Assembly: GCA_035566895.1 (NCBI GenBank)
Contig: DATMQA010000152.1
Span: 6,751 to 70,750 of the forward strand
Source: DATMQA01 sp035566895
Lineage (GTDB): Bacteria > Verrucomicrobiota > Verrucomicrobiia > Limisphaerales > UBA8199
Direction of reading: 5' to 3'
DNA length: 64,000 bases
The position numbers were made by a program, and so were the translations under genes. The stretch's first letter is position 1; each line of letters opens with the position of its first letter. Below are positions 25,596 through 35,500 of the stretch, piece by piece. A model generated the notes under the pieces. It made no database searches. It was not told the origin of the DNA and was given only the letters and a program-made list of their open reading frames with translations.

Positions 25596-26102
25596 CTACT
25601 CTGTTTCGCCCTGTGGTTTCGGCGCGCCTGCACCCGCCTGTTTCTCCTTCAATGGCCGGAAGTTTCCGTGCTCGCAACACGCCACAAAACTCTCCGTGAC
25701 GGTCTTTAACTCCTCCCACCGCGCCCGTATCTGCTGGGATTCCGCAGAGGTAATCTGGTTGTCCGCGGCCGCCGCCGCGATTACCGCCAGCAGGTCGGCA
25801 AACTCCTGCACGATCTCATTCGTAGCCGGGATCAAGTAAGAGGGATGCGGCTTGTTGGTCTTGGGGTTCAAAATGAAAAACCCGCCGGCGCGCTGGCAGA
25901 TCCATTGAACCAGCCGCCGGTCGCTGGTGCAGCGGAGCAGGGCATCAATACGGTCGAGGGGGTTAGTGCTGCCGCTGCCGGCGGTCTGGTCGGCCGGCTC
26001 GGCCCATTTGTAAATCATCGAGAGCGAAAGGCCCAACTCGGAGGCCACCTGCTTGGGGCTGCATTCCTGAAACACTTCACGCAGGATTTCGTGCGATTGC
26101 AT
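25596..26102 (-). CDS. CII-like helix-turn-helix regulatory protein
   Basis: 168 residues. The N-terminal 35 (ILREVFQECSPKQVASELGLSLSMIYKWAE) form a helix-turn-helix resembling phage regulatory protein CII/CP76. The helical body contains PLDRIDALLRCTSDRRLVQWICQRAGGFFILNP, and the C-terminal helices carry ITSAESQQIRARWEELKTVTESFV. No phage structural or integration genes are nearby, so it may be a domesticated regulator. It is upstream of the FAD oxidoreductase gene in the same direction, separated by 65 bases, and may share its transcript. Confidence 0.75.
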   Translation of the reverse strand: MQSHEILREVFQECSPKQVASELGLSLSMIYKWAEPADQTAGSGSTNPLDRIDALLRCTSDRRLVQWICQRAGGFFILNPKTNKPHPSYLIPATNEIVQEFADLLAVIAAAAADNQITSAESQQIRARWEELKTVTESFVACCEHGNFRPLKEKQAGAGAPKPQGETE

Positions 26103-26165
26103 GGGCCCACATTGAAAGAGACCAGCCCCCTTGGCAAGCGAGATGTAGTCCGAGGTAGTAAGGCC

Positions 26166-26236
26166 CGCAGATAACGCAGATGGACGCGGATAGACAAGAA
26201 AAGCTTACATCTGCGTTAATCTGCATCATCTGCGTG
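26166..26236. repeat. ATCTGCG inverted/direct microrepeat
   Basis: CGCAGATAACGCAGATGG on the left is answered by CATCTGCGTTAATCTGC and a further ATCTGCG on the right. Together they form an imperfect inverted repeat with a central AT-rich loop. It lies in the divergent region between the CII-like gene and the phosphatase gene. Confidence 0.7.
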
Positions 26237-26306
26237 CCTGCTTTTTCGCCACCTAAGGACCTGTTTTTTGCTGACGGCCGGCCTAAGATATGCTAAGAAT
26301 TTTACG

Positions 26307-26891
26307 ATGAAGCGTCGTTTCGTTTCGCTCTTGGCCGTGGGTATGGCTAGCGCCATCACTCTCGGAACAGCCGGTGAGCGGGGCCAACCCGCGCAAGACG
26401 GGATTCGGAATTTCGGGAAGGTGAGCGACACTCTTTACCGTGGCGCCGAGCCGGGTGAAGCAGCTTTCCAAACATTCAAGCGCCTGGGTATCAAAGCGAT
26501 CATTGATTTGCGGATGCCCGGCAGCGCATTGAAAACTGAAGCTGCGCAGGCCCACGCCGGCGGAATCCTCTATACCAACATCCCCTTGCATGGAACCGGT
26601 CGCCCCACCGGGGACCAGGTTAATGGGCTGCTCTCGCTGCTCGACACGCTCCCTGCTCCTGTGTTCATCCACTGCCAGCACGGCTGCGATCGCACCGGTA
26701 CCATCATCGCCTGTTACCGTATCAAACATGACAAATGGTCCAACGAAGCCGCCCTGCAGGAGGCCGAAAAGTACGGTCTCTCAACCTTTGAACGTTCGAT
26801 GAGGAAGTACGTGATGGCATTCGGCAGATCTCAAAATGCAAAAGAGCCGCTCAGGGATGAACAGACGGAAACAAACGTCACGGAGAAATGA
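26307..26891 (+). CDS. Exported dual-specificity/tyrosine phosphatase
   Basis: 194 residues from the ATG at 26307. A signal peptide (MKRRFVSLLAVGMASAITLG) precedes a cysteine-phosphatase domain with the P-loop HCQHGCDRTG: nucleophile Cys123 and Arg129. FGKVSDTLYRGAEPGEAAFQTFKRLGIKAIIDLR is the typical beginning of the Siw14/DSP-like group, whose members act on phosphoproteins or inositol pyrophosphates. The general acid is probably in the IPLHGTGRPT loop, though the usual Asp is not obvious. The upstream frame to 26268 adds residues of no clear character. Confidence 0.88.
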   Translation: MKRRFVSLLAVGMASAITLGTAGERGQPAQDGIRNFGKVSDTLYRGAEPGEAAFQTFKRLGIKAIIDLRMPGSALKTEAAQAHAGGILYTNIPLHGTGRPTGDQVNGLLSLLDTLPAPVFIHCQHGCDRTGTIIACYRIKHDKWSNEAALQEAEKYGLSTFERSMRKYVMAFGRSQNAKEPLRDEQTETNVTEK

Positions 26892-27007
26892 ACCTTACAC
26901 GGCTGGATTCGGGCCTCGGCGAGCGGGCGCCGATTGATGACTCGATTCCGCAAGCAGGAGAGCGCGGTCGCGGCTTTTCCATCCCTGTTCCCGCTGTTAC
27001 CTGCTGT

Positions 27008-27169
27008 GTTCGACCGCTCAACATAAGCAACGACGCAGCAGAGAAAGAGCAGCGGCAACAACCGCCAGTAGGCCTTTCGCCGGGCGCGCTGCAGGGCGCC
27101 GTTGTTTGGTGATTCGGTGTCCAAGGCTCGTTTTGCAGCGATGTAAGGGCGCTTGGTGACTTCGGACAT
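27008..27169 (-). pseudogene. N-terminal fragment of an MFS transporter
   Basis: From the ATG at 27169 the first 54 codons give a hydrophilic tail and then ARRKAYWRLLPLLFLCCVVAYVERSN, close to the first membrane helix of anion:cation symporter (ACS) family MFS permeases, which commonly read LLPLLFLCYVVAYVDRSN there. After the Asn the similarity ends abruptly and the frame becomes low-grade. There is no room for the other eleven spans, because the phosphatase gene ends at 26891. The rest of the gap (26892-27007 and 27170-27252) shows nothing recognisable. Confidence 0.6.
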
Positions 27170-27252
27170 TCTCTTCGTTATATGTCAGTGGAGTCAACCC
27201 TGCTATACGCTTGATCGCTCCAGGCCTATGGGGTATCCACCGCTCCAAAATT

Positions 27253-28557
27253 ATGCGCATTACCGACCTGCGGATTTATCCCATCGCCATCGCCGATCCG
27301 CCGCTGCGCAGTTCCTACGGTCTGCACGCGCCTTACGCCCTGCGCACCATCGTCGAGTTGCAAAGCGATCAGGGCCTCGTCGGCATCGCCGAGACCTACG
27401 GCGGTGATGCGCAGGTGCGGCAACTCGAAGCCTTGCGTCCACAGGTCCTCGGTGCCGACCCCTACCGGCTCACCGGGTTCCTTTCGCCGATGGTGGAAGG
27501 GCAGGGCGGCGGGGATGCCCGTTCCCAGAACTACCTAGTCCCTGGGGAAAATCCGCTTGATGCCACTACCCGCACCTTCGCCGCCATCGAAGTTGCCTGC
27601 CTGGATCTCATCGGCAAAGCCGCCGGCCAGGCGGTCTGCGATTTAATCGGCGGCCGCGTGCGCGACGAAGTGCCCTTCTCCGCTTATCCTTTTTACAAGC
27701 ACGCCGGTGGCGGTGGTGAAGGCGACGATGCGCGGGCCGATGAATACGGCGAAGCGCTGTCGCCGGAGGCCCTCGTCCACCAAGTGCAGCAGATGGTCGG
27801 GAAATACGGCTTCAGTTCGATTAAATTCAAAGCGGGTGTGCTGGAACCCGAGGTCGAAATCGAGACTATTAAGGAACTCTACCGCGCGCTCGGTCCGGGA
27901 GTGCCGTTGCGCATCGATCCGAACTCTGCCTGGACAGTCGAGACGTCCGTGCGCGTGGGCCGTGCGCTGGCGCACGAACTCGGTCGCGGCGGTTATCTCG
28001 AGGACCCAACCGCTGGGTTGGAGAACATGGCGGCGGTGCGGCGCCGCCTGTTGGCCGATGGCACCACTACACCATTAGCCACCAATGTGGCGGTGACGTG
28101 CTTCGCCGACATTCCGCGTTCGGTCCAGCTCGATGCCGTCCAAGTCATCCTCTGCGACCATCATTATTGGGGCGGCATGAGGCAGGTGCAGCATCTGGCC
28201 TGTCTCGCCAAAACCTTCGGCATCGGGCTCTCCATGCATTCCAATACGCACTTGGGTCTGTCGTTGATGGCCATGGCCCAAGTCGCCGCTGCTACGCCGC
28301 ATCTGACTTATGCCTGCGACACCCATTACCCCTGGCAATCGGCGAAGGACGAAATCGTCCTGGGTGGCCGCGTGCCAATCGTAAACGGCTGTGTCCGCAT
28401 ACCCGACAAGCCGGGACTGGGCGTGGAGCTGGATTACGACCAGTTGGCCCGAGGCCGCGAACGTTACGCTAAGTGCCCTTATCGGAAGCGCGACGACGAA
28501 GCCGAGATGCGCAAGCACGTGGACCCAAACTGGAAGCGCGTCCTGCCGCGATGGTGA
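27253..28557 (+). CDS. Glucarate dehydratase (enolase superfamily)
   Basis: Dehydrates D-glucarate (and often L-idarate) to 5-dehydro-4-deoxy-D-glucarate. 434 residues with the capping domain first and then the barrel: base lysines in IKFKAGVLEPE, metal ligands in RIDPNSAW, LEDP and ATNVAVT (Asn as the third ligand, typical of glucarate dehydratase), and the catalytic histidine in MHSNTHLGLS. LDAVQVILCDHHYWGG and KPGLGVELDYDQL also match the GudD pattern. The ATG at 27253 gives the normal N-terminus; the frame opens earlier at 27211. The next enzyme of the pathway follows in the same direction. Confidence 0.9.
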   Translation: MRITDLRIYPIAIADPPLRSSYGLHAPYALRTIVELQSDQGLVGIAETYGGDAQVRQLEALRPQVLGADPYRLTGFLSPMVEGQGGGDARSQNYLVPGENPLDATTRTFAAIEVACLDLIGKAAGQAVCDLIGGRVRDEVPFSAYPFYKHAGGGGEGDDARADEYGEALSPEALVHQVQQMVGKYGFSSIKFKAGVLEPEVEIETIKELYRALGPGVPLRIDPNSAWTVETSVRVGRALAHELGRGGYLEDPTAGLENMAAVRRRLLADGTTTPLATNVAVTCFADIPRSVQLDAVQVILCDHHYWGGMRQVQHLACLAKTFGIGLSMHSNTHLGLSLMAMAQVAAATPHLTYACDTHYPWQSAKDEIVLGGRVPIVNGCVRIPDKPGLGVELDYDQLARGRERYAKCPYRKRDDEAEMRKHVDPNWKRVLPRW

Positions 28558-28571
28558 GACGACGAATTGTA

Positions 28572-28629
28572 GGCAGAAAATTGAAGGGCGGAATGCTCAT
28601 GTATTTTCCTGTCCGCAATTTTCCTGTCC
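28572..28629. repeat. ATTTTCCTGTC microrepeat with inverted partner
   Basis: GGCAGAAAATTGAAGG is followed by two direct copies of an ATTTTCCTGTCC unit that are partly complementary to it. It fills the gap between the two glucarate-pathway genes and would be transcribed if they form an operon. Confidence 0.6.
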
Positions 28630-28712
28630 CTTCACCGTTCGACCGTATCTGCGAAGGTTTTTGGCCCAAAACCGAGCTTGAACGGGCCCCGCTCTTCTGG
28701 GATTAGTGCGGA

Positions 28713-29618
28713 ATGGAACCAATCGAGCTTCGACGAAAATTGAACGGTGTCATCGCCTTCCCAGTGACTCCATTTCAGTCGGACCTCTCCCTCGACCTCG
28801 ACGGTCTGCGCCGGAACCTGCGCTCGCTTTTGCAGCACCCGGTCTGTGCAGTCGTTGCCGCCGCAGGTACCGGCGAACTCTATTCGCTTTCGCCGGCGGA
28901 ACATATCGCCGTCGTCAAGGCGACGGTGGACGAGGTCAAAGGTCGCGTGCCCGTCCTGGCCGGGACCGGGTTCAACCCGAGCCTCGGAACGGAGTTGGTC
29001 CGGCAGGCAGCCGGCGCGGGCGTCAGCGGGATTCTGGCGTTCCCGCCGTACTACCCGAGTCCGGAAGACGATGGCCTTATCGCCTACTATCGTTCCATCG
29101 CGGCCGCGACCGCGCTGGGCCTGCTGATTTACAGTCGCGATTGGTTTCACCCGGCGCCTGCCCTCGTCGAACGGCTGGCAACCGAAATCCCGAATCTCAT
29201 CGCCTGGAAAGACGGCCAGGCCGACATTCGCCGATACCAGATGATTCGCGCGCGCGTCGGTGACCGGCTGCACTGGATCGGAGGGGCAGGGGATGACATG
29301 GTCCCGGGCTACTATTCAATTGGCATTCGAACCTACACCTCCAGCATCGCCAACGTCGCGCCCAAGCTCTCTCTGCGGCTTCATGAGCTGGCGTCTGGCG
29401 GAAACGCAGGCGAGCTCTCAAAACTGATGAACGAAGTGGTTATCCCGCTCTACGCTCTGCGGGGACGGCGCAAAGGCTACGAAGTCTCTGTCATGAAAGT
29501 GATGATGGACCTGCTCGGCCTGGCGGGCGGCCCGGTAAGGCCACCATTACTCAACGTGCGGCCGGAAGACCTCGAGTCTTTGAAGGGAATGCTCGACCGC
29601 TGGCGTCCCTGGCTTTAA
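28713..29618 (+). CDS. 5-dehydro-4-deoxyglucarate dehydratase (DHDPS family)
   Basis: Converts 5-dehydro-4-deoxy-D-glucarate to 2-oxoglutarate semialdehyde with loss of water and carbon dioxide. 301 residues, the standard length. The dihydrodipicolinate-synthase fold is shown by GVIAFPVTPFQSDLSLDLDGLRRN, AAGTGELYSLSPAEH, VLAGTG, and the Schiff-base lysine in LIAWKDGQADIRRY, which is followed by the family's GGAGDDMVPGYY. It follows glucarate dehydratase by 155 bases, making a two-step glucarate route. The last enzyme, 2-oxoglutarate semialdehyde dehydrogenase, is not in the window. Confidence 0.9.
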   Translation: MEPIELRRKLNGVIAFPVTPFQSDLSLDLDGLRRNLRSLLQHPVCAVVAAAGTGELYSLSPAEHIAVVKATVDEVKGRVPVLAGTGFNPSLGTELVRQAAGAGVSGILAFPPYYPSPEDDGLIAYYRSIAAATALGLLIYSRDWFHPAPALVERLATEIPNLIAWKDGQADIRRYQMIRARVGDRLHWIGGAGDDMVPGYYSIGIRTYTSSIANVAPKLSLRLHELASGGNAGELSKLMNEVVIPLYALRGRRKGYEVSVMKVMMDLLGLAGGPVRPPLLNVRPEDLESLKGMLDRWRPWL

Positions 29619-29779
29619 TCATAATCCTGGTCGTAATCTTAATCTTAATCCTAGCCAAAGATATTTGAAATTTTTCAGTTCAAGTCAGAACCCGGCACCG
29701 TTTGAAATATCTGAGAGATAATTTTACCAGATTTTTGGCCTTAGAATCTAATCTTAATCGTAGTCCTGGTCGTAATCTC
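29616..29779. repeat. Two AATCCTGGTCGTAATCTT microrepeat blocks
   Basis: The blocks at 29616-29653 and 29748-29779 are built from AATCTT/AATCCT hexamers, and both include CCTGGTCGTAATCT. The second block lies inside the nominal 5' end of the broken beta-helix gene, so the TTG start there may be later than 29702. Confidence 0.6.
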
Positions 29780-30746
29780 AAACGCCCCTTCCCCTTGAAT
29801 CTGGCTTCAATCACATCCCTCCTGGCGGTCGCACTCTCTCTCGAATCCCCCGCAGCGCAACCCCCCGCTGGTTCCCATCCCGCCACCAGTCAATGGGTCT
29901 ATTATGATGCCAACCGCAAACTGGCCTACAAAACCCTCAACGCGGGTGATCGGATCATGGATTTCTCCTCCGCAGGATACCTGGGCGGCGGCATTGCCCT
30001 TCCATCCGTGCCGGTCGCGGCGACGGTGAGTCCCTCCGGCGGGGACGACACCGCAACGATTCAAAAGGCCATCGACGCCGTCTCGAGGATGGAACCATCG
30101 CAAGGATTCCGTGGCGCCATCCTCCTCAAACCGGGCGTCTATCGCTGCGCCAGCCCGCTGACGCTTAACACGGACGGCGTCGTGTTGCGGGGCAGTGGTT
30201 CCGGACCGAACGGCACCGCGCTCCAAATGACTGGTAACCTGCATGTGTGCGTTTCGATTTCGGGGCCCAGTCGCAAGACCGCCCTCGGCAAGCCGGTGCA
30301 AATCACCGATAGCTATGTCCCTTCCGGCACCACGAGCTTTCATGTCGAGAACGCCTCCGATTTCAAAGCCGGCGATATGCTCCTCGTCAGCCGTCCCATT
30401 ACGTCTTCCTGGGTGAAGTTCATGCATATGCCAGGTGCCCGACAGCGGCATCGATTTCATGAATCGAGGGGAAATGGGCTCCGGGCATGGCTGGACTATC
30501 GGTTGGGTCGTCGCGTGGAATTGTGTGGCCCGAAGCTATGTCATTCAAGAGCCGCCCGGAGCCGCTAACTGGGCCATCGGGTGCAAGGGCGCTCGGGAGA
30601 CCAGCGGCATGCCCTTCGGCCATGAGCCGAAACTCCCGGCGGGTATCTTCGATTCCCACGATTCTCCTGTCGCTCCCTCCAGCCTCTACCTGGCGCAGCT
30701 ACGCGAGCGGTTGGGCGAACAAGCCGTTAAGAATATCGGGTATTAG
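29702..30746 (+). pseudogene. Beta-helix (pectate-lyase-superfamily) protein, internally deleted and frameshifted
   Basis: The first frame (TTG at 29702, or more plausibly a TTG at 29799 giving a signal peptide) encodes the start of a secreted beta-helix protein: GDDTATIQKAIDAVSRM, GAILLKPGVYRCASPLTLNTDGVVLRGSGSG, then FKAGDMLLVSRPITSSWVKFMHM. The frame then breaks near 30430. The family-like C-terminus is found in another frame to 30746: CQVPDSGIDFMNRGEMGSG, WVVAWNCVARSYVIQEPPGAANWAIGC, ending PSSLYLAQLRERLGEQAVKNIGY. A large central part appears to be missing at the junction. The remnant may once have acted on pectic polymers, like the GH105 gene beside it. Confidence 0.8.
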
Positions 30747-30753
30747 CGCTGCT

Positions 30754-31902
30754 TCACCTCAGGAGCGCCGTCGCGCACCAAAGCACCGGCGCTTGTCCGT
30801 GCATGTCGCCCACCCGCCGCCCCCGGTCCAGATAATATTGCAGGTCATTCTTTTTGTTCGTTCCCTCGCAGACCTCACGGACGTCGGCGTTGCCATCGAT
30901 ATACTTAGTCAGGCCGAGCCACCCCTTCCGCGCGACCGGCCCGTAAGTCTTTCCCTCGAGCCAGCCGTTCTTCACGCCGGTGATCATCGCGAAGGTAAAC
31001 ATGCCAGTGCAGGAAGTTTCCGGCCACGCCTGCGGCTTATCGATGAGTTGGTGCCACATGCCGTCGGCGTCTTGATATTGGAGCAATGCCGCCATCATCT
31101 TGCGGTAGCCGGCCATGATGCGGCCCCTTTTAGGATGGTCCTCGGGCAACGAGCGCAGCAGCTCGCTCATGCCCGCAGCCACCCAGCCGTCCCCGCGACC
31201 CCAGAAGAACGGCACATCAGGCGCGTGATGGAACAACCCACTGGTTTGCTGCAACTCGTCGAGGTAAGCCACCATCTCCAAGGCGGCGCGGTCGAGATAT
31301 TTCGCATCGCCGGTGGCGCGATAAGCCTGCGACTCCACCATCGTAATCATGAACATGTCATCAATCCAGAAGCGCGTGTGCCAGCTCAGGCCGCGGTCAA
31401 CCCAACCCAGCACCTCCGGCTTGAGTTTCTCTTTTGCCGCACCCTCAGGCGTCTCCCATTGTTTGTCTGCGAAGCTCTTGCCCAAATCCAAATACTTCTG
31501 CTCCTTGGTTTGCAAATAGATCTCGAGCGGCACCGAACCGAAGACCGTCGAATCCACATTACTGGGCTTCGGCACAAGCTTGGATTCTTCCCCAAAGAGC
31601 GGCTCGAACCGCTGGATGAGCCGTGCCGTCAGGTCTTTGTCCCCGCTCACCTTGGCGAAAGTCAGCGCGCCATACCAGGCGCAGGTTTCCGGATAAATAA
31701 TAGAGCGGGGAGGCGCACTCCGGCCAAAGTTCCCGTGCGGGCTGGCGATAAACCGTTCGGCCACCCGCTTGCCAATTTCCTGCGGCGCGCAGTCTTTCGG
31801 CCAGTGGACCAGGTCGTTGCTCGCCATTCCACCGGAAGACGGTTGCGCCGGGGCCAGCACCGCGCTCACGAAGAGTCCGGAAATTAAAAACGTGGTTCGC
31901 AT
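30754..31902 (-). CDS. Unsaturated rhamnogalacturonyl/uronyl hydrolase (GH105/GH88 type)
   Basis: Removes the unsaturated uronic acid left at oligosaccharide ends by polysaccharide lyases. 382 residues with a signal peptide (MRTTFLISGLFVSAVLA), suggesting a periplasmic location. The (alpha/alpha)6-barrel motifs are WIDDMFMITMVESQAYRATGD, carrying the catalytic Asp as in YteR, FFWGRGDGWVAAGMSELL, and ETSCTGMFTFAMITGVKNGWL. It is complete and ends 8 bases from the 3' end of the convergent beta-helix pseudogene. Together with the glucarate genes it points to pectin or glucuronan use. Confidence 0.9.
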   Translation of the reverse strand: MRTTFLISGLFVSAVLAPAQPSSGGMASNDLVHWPKDCAPQEIGKRVAERFIASPHGNFGRSAPPRSIIYPETCAWYGALTFAKVSGDKDLTARLIQRFEPLFGEESKLVPKPSNVDSTVFGSVPLEIYLQTKEQKYLDLGKSFADKQWETPEGAAKEKLKPEVLGWVDRGLSWHTRFWIDDMFMITMVESQAYRATGDAKYLDRAALEMVAYLDELQQTSGLFHHAPDVPFFWGRGDGWVAAGMSELLRSLPEDHPKRGRIMAGYRKMMAALLQYQDADGMWHQLIDKPQAWPETSCTGMFTFAMITGVKNGWLEGKTYGPVARKGWLGLTKYIDGNADVREVCEGTNKKNDLQYYLDRGRRVGDMHGQAPVLWCATALLR

Positions 31903-32143
31903 AGCAAATTAAAAAGCGAAATCCACAATTTGAAAATTGAACATTCGTTCTAAACCACTAAATGGACACGAGCCGGCACGAATTAAAAAGGATTGGGAGT
32001 GTGGGCGGCCCCACGGAGCTGAACGTTTGCTGGCTTGGGTAAACACCCTTTAGGTGCTCTATTGGTGCCGGCCAGTAACAATGGGTCCCAGGAGGGCTGG
32101 TTTCCCAGTCGAGCTTCCGGGCTGATTGCAGAGATATTTTCCC

Positions 32144-32161
32144 ATCCTCCCTTTTGAGGAT
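32144..32161 (+). promoter_or_regulatory. Interrupted palindrome, copy 1 (ATCCTC-CCTTTT-GAGGAT)
   Basis: Perfect 6-base arms around a 6-base centre. Best match to the consensus TCCTCnCTTTTGAGGAT found in five leaders of the exported-protein cluster. Confidence 0.7.
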
Positions 32162-32278
32162 AGCGCAGCGCCTGTTTCGGATGATAATCTCGTGCTTCTA
32201 TGACCAGCCAGCAATGGTTGAACTCAGCGCGAGCGGCGCAAGCCGTTCGTCGCGTCGCGCCGCCTCAGACTTCTCTCC

Positions 32279-32295
32279 TCCTCACTTTAGAGGAT
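32279..32295 (+). promoter_or_regulatory. Interrupted palindrome, copy 2 (TCCTC-ACTTTA-GAGGA)
   Basis: Second copy before the 2450-residue gene, 223 bases before its ATG. It is followed by TACCGC, as is copy 5. Confidence 0.7.
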
Positions 32296-32518
32296 ACCGC
32301 TGGCGGATCACTTCTGTCAGGATATTCGAGAGTCCGTAAAAAACAATCGTGCCGTGAACCCGGTGCCATGCAATGCCGTGTATGAAATTTGAAACCACCA
32401 TTTCGCAAGATCACGCCGTCAATTTCATTGGAATTAGGTCTCATTGGCCATGAGATTAGATTCACCCCGAAAATAAAACACAACAAACCCCCAACAAAAA
32501 GCCCCAACCGTCACATTT

Positions 32519-35500
32519 ATGAAACCCACAACCAGGCCAGCCCTGATTCAATTCGTCTTGTTTGCCTCCTTAATGATTTTCTTTTCCGCCGCCCAAGCTG
32601 CCGGCCCTGTGACTCAGTTCATCTGGGCCACTCAGCCAGACTTGGCCACCAACGGCCTTAATTTTGCCCAAAACCCCGTCCTTCGGACGGCGGATGCAAC
32701 CGGCACACCCAGTACCGTTGGATTGCCGGCGGTCAAAATAGTTCAGGTGGCGCTCTATTCCGGCAGTGGCGCGCTGACTGGCATCCTGACCACCAACATT
32801 GGCACGGCAGGTGGCAACGGGACGGTGACCTTTCCAATCCTGCAGCTTTCGGCGGCGGGTGCCGCCCAACTCATCGCACTTGACGCCGGCGCGGGAATTT
32901 ATCCGACCAACATCACGGCGGGAAGCAGTTGCCAGTTGTGGTTGGACGCGGCCGACCTCAGTACGCTGCAGTTGGACTCGGATGGCTTGAGCGTGACCAA
33001 CTGGCTGGACAAGAGCGGCAAGAGCAACAATGCCAGCAACACCACGCCCGGGCAGGCTCCGGTTATGGCCATCGACGGCAGTTTGTCGCCAATAAATGCA
33101 GGCCGGGGCCGCGTGCTGACCTTCAACGGCACCAGTGACAGTCTCAACATGAACCTGAGCAGTCTCAGCGGCTCGCCTTATACGGTCATCGCGATGGAGG
33201 TGTGGGCCGGGAAAGCTAACAGTTACATTATCGGCAATGACGGTCCCGGCGCCACGGACTTGAACCTCCACATCGGCTATCAAAGTGGTACGGATTGGAA
33301 ATGGGGCCAGTATGGCGATGACATGGATTTCACAGGCACCACGTTCAGCCCCTCGACGCCGCTTATTTCGACGGAGGTAATGAATTCCAGCCGCCTGGAA
33401 ACCCTCTATTTTAACTCGGTCAGTAACTTTTCACGGACTGCTAATGGCTTGCTCTCACCGTCGAATCTGGGTAATGGCAGGATAGGCCGGGCGCAAAACG
33501 GCAACCCTTACCAAGGCGACATTGCTGAAGTCATGGTCTTTAACACGGCATTGAGCGGTTTGGATCGAACCAACCTTGAGAATTACCTGTCCGCCAAATG
33601 GGTCGCTGGACTTGCCATCCCGGGCGCGATCAGCGCGAGCTTTACCGTGCAACCGTCCCCGATCACCTCACTTGTATTCGTGAATCCAAACATCAATAAC
33701 GCGGTCCAGGGCACCGCCATCACGGCGGGCGCTTTGGGCGAAGTGCAAGTGCAGGCCCTGGGCGCCAGCAGCGGCCCGATTCCCGGCGCGACGGTGATGC
33801 TCGCCATCGCCAGCGGCAATGGGGCCATCGTTGGCAATAGCGCGGTCACGGATGGCAGCGGAATCGCCCACTTCACGAATCTGCGGATTGACAAGATCGG
33901 CGCCAAAACCCTGCAGGCCAGCAGCAGCGGGATTCTATCCGCGGCTTCCGGTTCTTTCCTCATCACGGCCAGCGCACCTGCCTTCGTGACGGTGGAGACG
34001 GCGGCGGACGGCAGCGGCGTGATCTTGCCGACACAAAACATTCCGGCGGACCTGGCCACCAACGTCTTTGCCATCAGCCGGGACGCGGCGACCAATTTCG
34101 TGGCCAATGTGGCAGCGACCTGGTCGTTGGTGAACGTGACCGGTGGCGTGGTAAACGGGGATTTGGTGGTCGCGGGAGACACCAAGAGCGCGACCTTCAC
34201 CGGCCATTTTGGCGGCAGCGCGCGCATTCAGGCGGTGGCGGCGTTCACTGGCCAATCGGGTGTGCAAACGGTAGTGGGCGGCGCGGCAGTCGCGCTTAGT
34301 ATCAGTCGGCAACCCTCCGCCGCTGCCGCGGTGGCAATTGTCTTTCCAAAACAACCGATCATTACTGTGCTGGATCAGTATGGAAACACGGTCCTCAGCC
34401 CCGCGGTTGATATTTCGGTCACCAGCGTAGGCTCTTTGGGCGGCACGACTACTCTGACGACCGTTAACGGTGTCGCCAGGTTCACGGATCTGGCCTTTTC
34501 CAGTACTGGCACCTTCCAAATCACTTTCAGTTCCGGCAGCCTGCCTTCGACCAACTCGAGGAATATTGTCGTAAGTCAAGGCAATGCCACCGGCCTGGCC
34601 TGGGCCACCCAGCCGGGCCTTGCCACCAACGGTCTGGTGTTCGGCCAGAGTCCCGTCCTGGTAACGACGAATGCTTATGGCGAGGTTACCGCGGCTGGAC
34701 TGCCAGACGTAAAAATGGTCCGGGTTGAACTCTACTCAGGCAGTGGCGTTCTGACCGGCACTATAACAACTAACATCGGCGCTGCGGGCGGAAACGGCAC
34801 CGTGACTTTTGCAGACCTGCAGCTTTCCGCGGCCGGCACCGCCCAGATTGTGGCTTATGACATGGGCAACGGACTGACTCCCACCACCATCACGGCGGCG
34901 AGTAATTGCCAGTTGTGGTTGGACGCATTCGACGTCAGCACGATCCTCAAGAGCGGCACTTCATTGAACGTGACCAACTGGATGGACAAGAGCGGCAAGG
35001 GCAACAACGCCGTCAATACCACCCTTTCACAGGCCCCGCTTGCCGCCACCAACGCCGCCCTGGCGCTAGCAGCCAGAGGCATTGGCCGCACATTGCACTT
35101 CGACGGCGCCAATGCCCGCCTGGCCATGAGCTTGAGCAGCCTCAGTGGCTCGCCGTTCACGGTCATCATTATGGACGTGGCGGCCGACAAAGGCGCCTCG
35201 AGCAGCTACCTGTTAGGCAACGACAATGGTGGGGGCACGCGGCAGACCTTGCACATTGGCTATAATAATGACTCGTCTTTCAAATTTGCGCTTTTTGGCG
35301 ACGATTTGAATTGGGCGCCCGGCTATGCGTTCCTCCCTCCCATCGTGCCGCACCTATGGACGATGAAGCTGGACACGAATCGGGTACAGACCCTTTACCT
35401 GAACTCAGCGCAATCGTCCACTCGCACCGCTGGTGGATTTCTGACGGGGACGGGCCTAAGCAGCGGCAGGGTGGGCCGGGCCAACGGTGGCAACCAGTAC

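Larger units (their letters stand above)
31903..32518. other. Long leader/intergenic region before the giant gene
   Basis: About 615 bases between the divergent GH105 gene and the 2450-residue protein. It holds two copies of the TCCTCnCTTTTGAGGAT palindrome (32144-32161 and 32279-32295). Small open frames here (for example 32154-32339 and 32200-32385) have no recognisable product; the second starts 38 bases after motif copy 1. The 150 bases before the giant gene's ATG at 32519 are unusually A-rich (AAACACAACAAACCCCCAAC near the start) compared with the rest. Confidence 0.5.

Noticed and set aside
30487..31887. 466-codon open frame on the plus strand
   Set aside because: Opposite the well-supported GH105 gene and overlapping the beta-helix relic in another frame; no recognisable domain.
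32200..32385. Small open frame 38 bases after palindrome copy 1
   Set aside because: The spacing is tempting, but the product has no motif and another motif copy lies inside it; more likely leader sequence.
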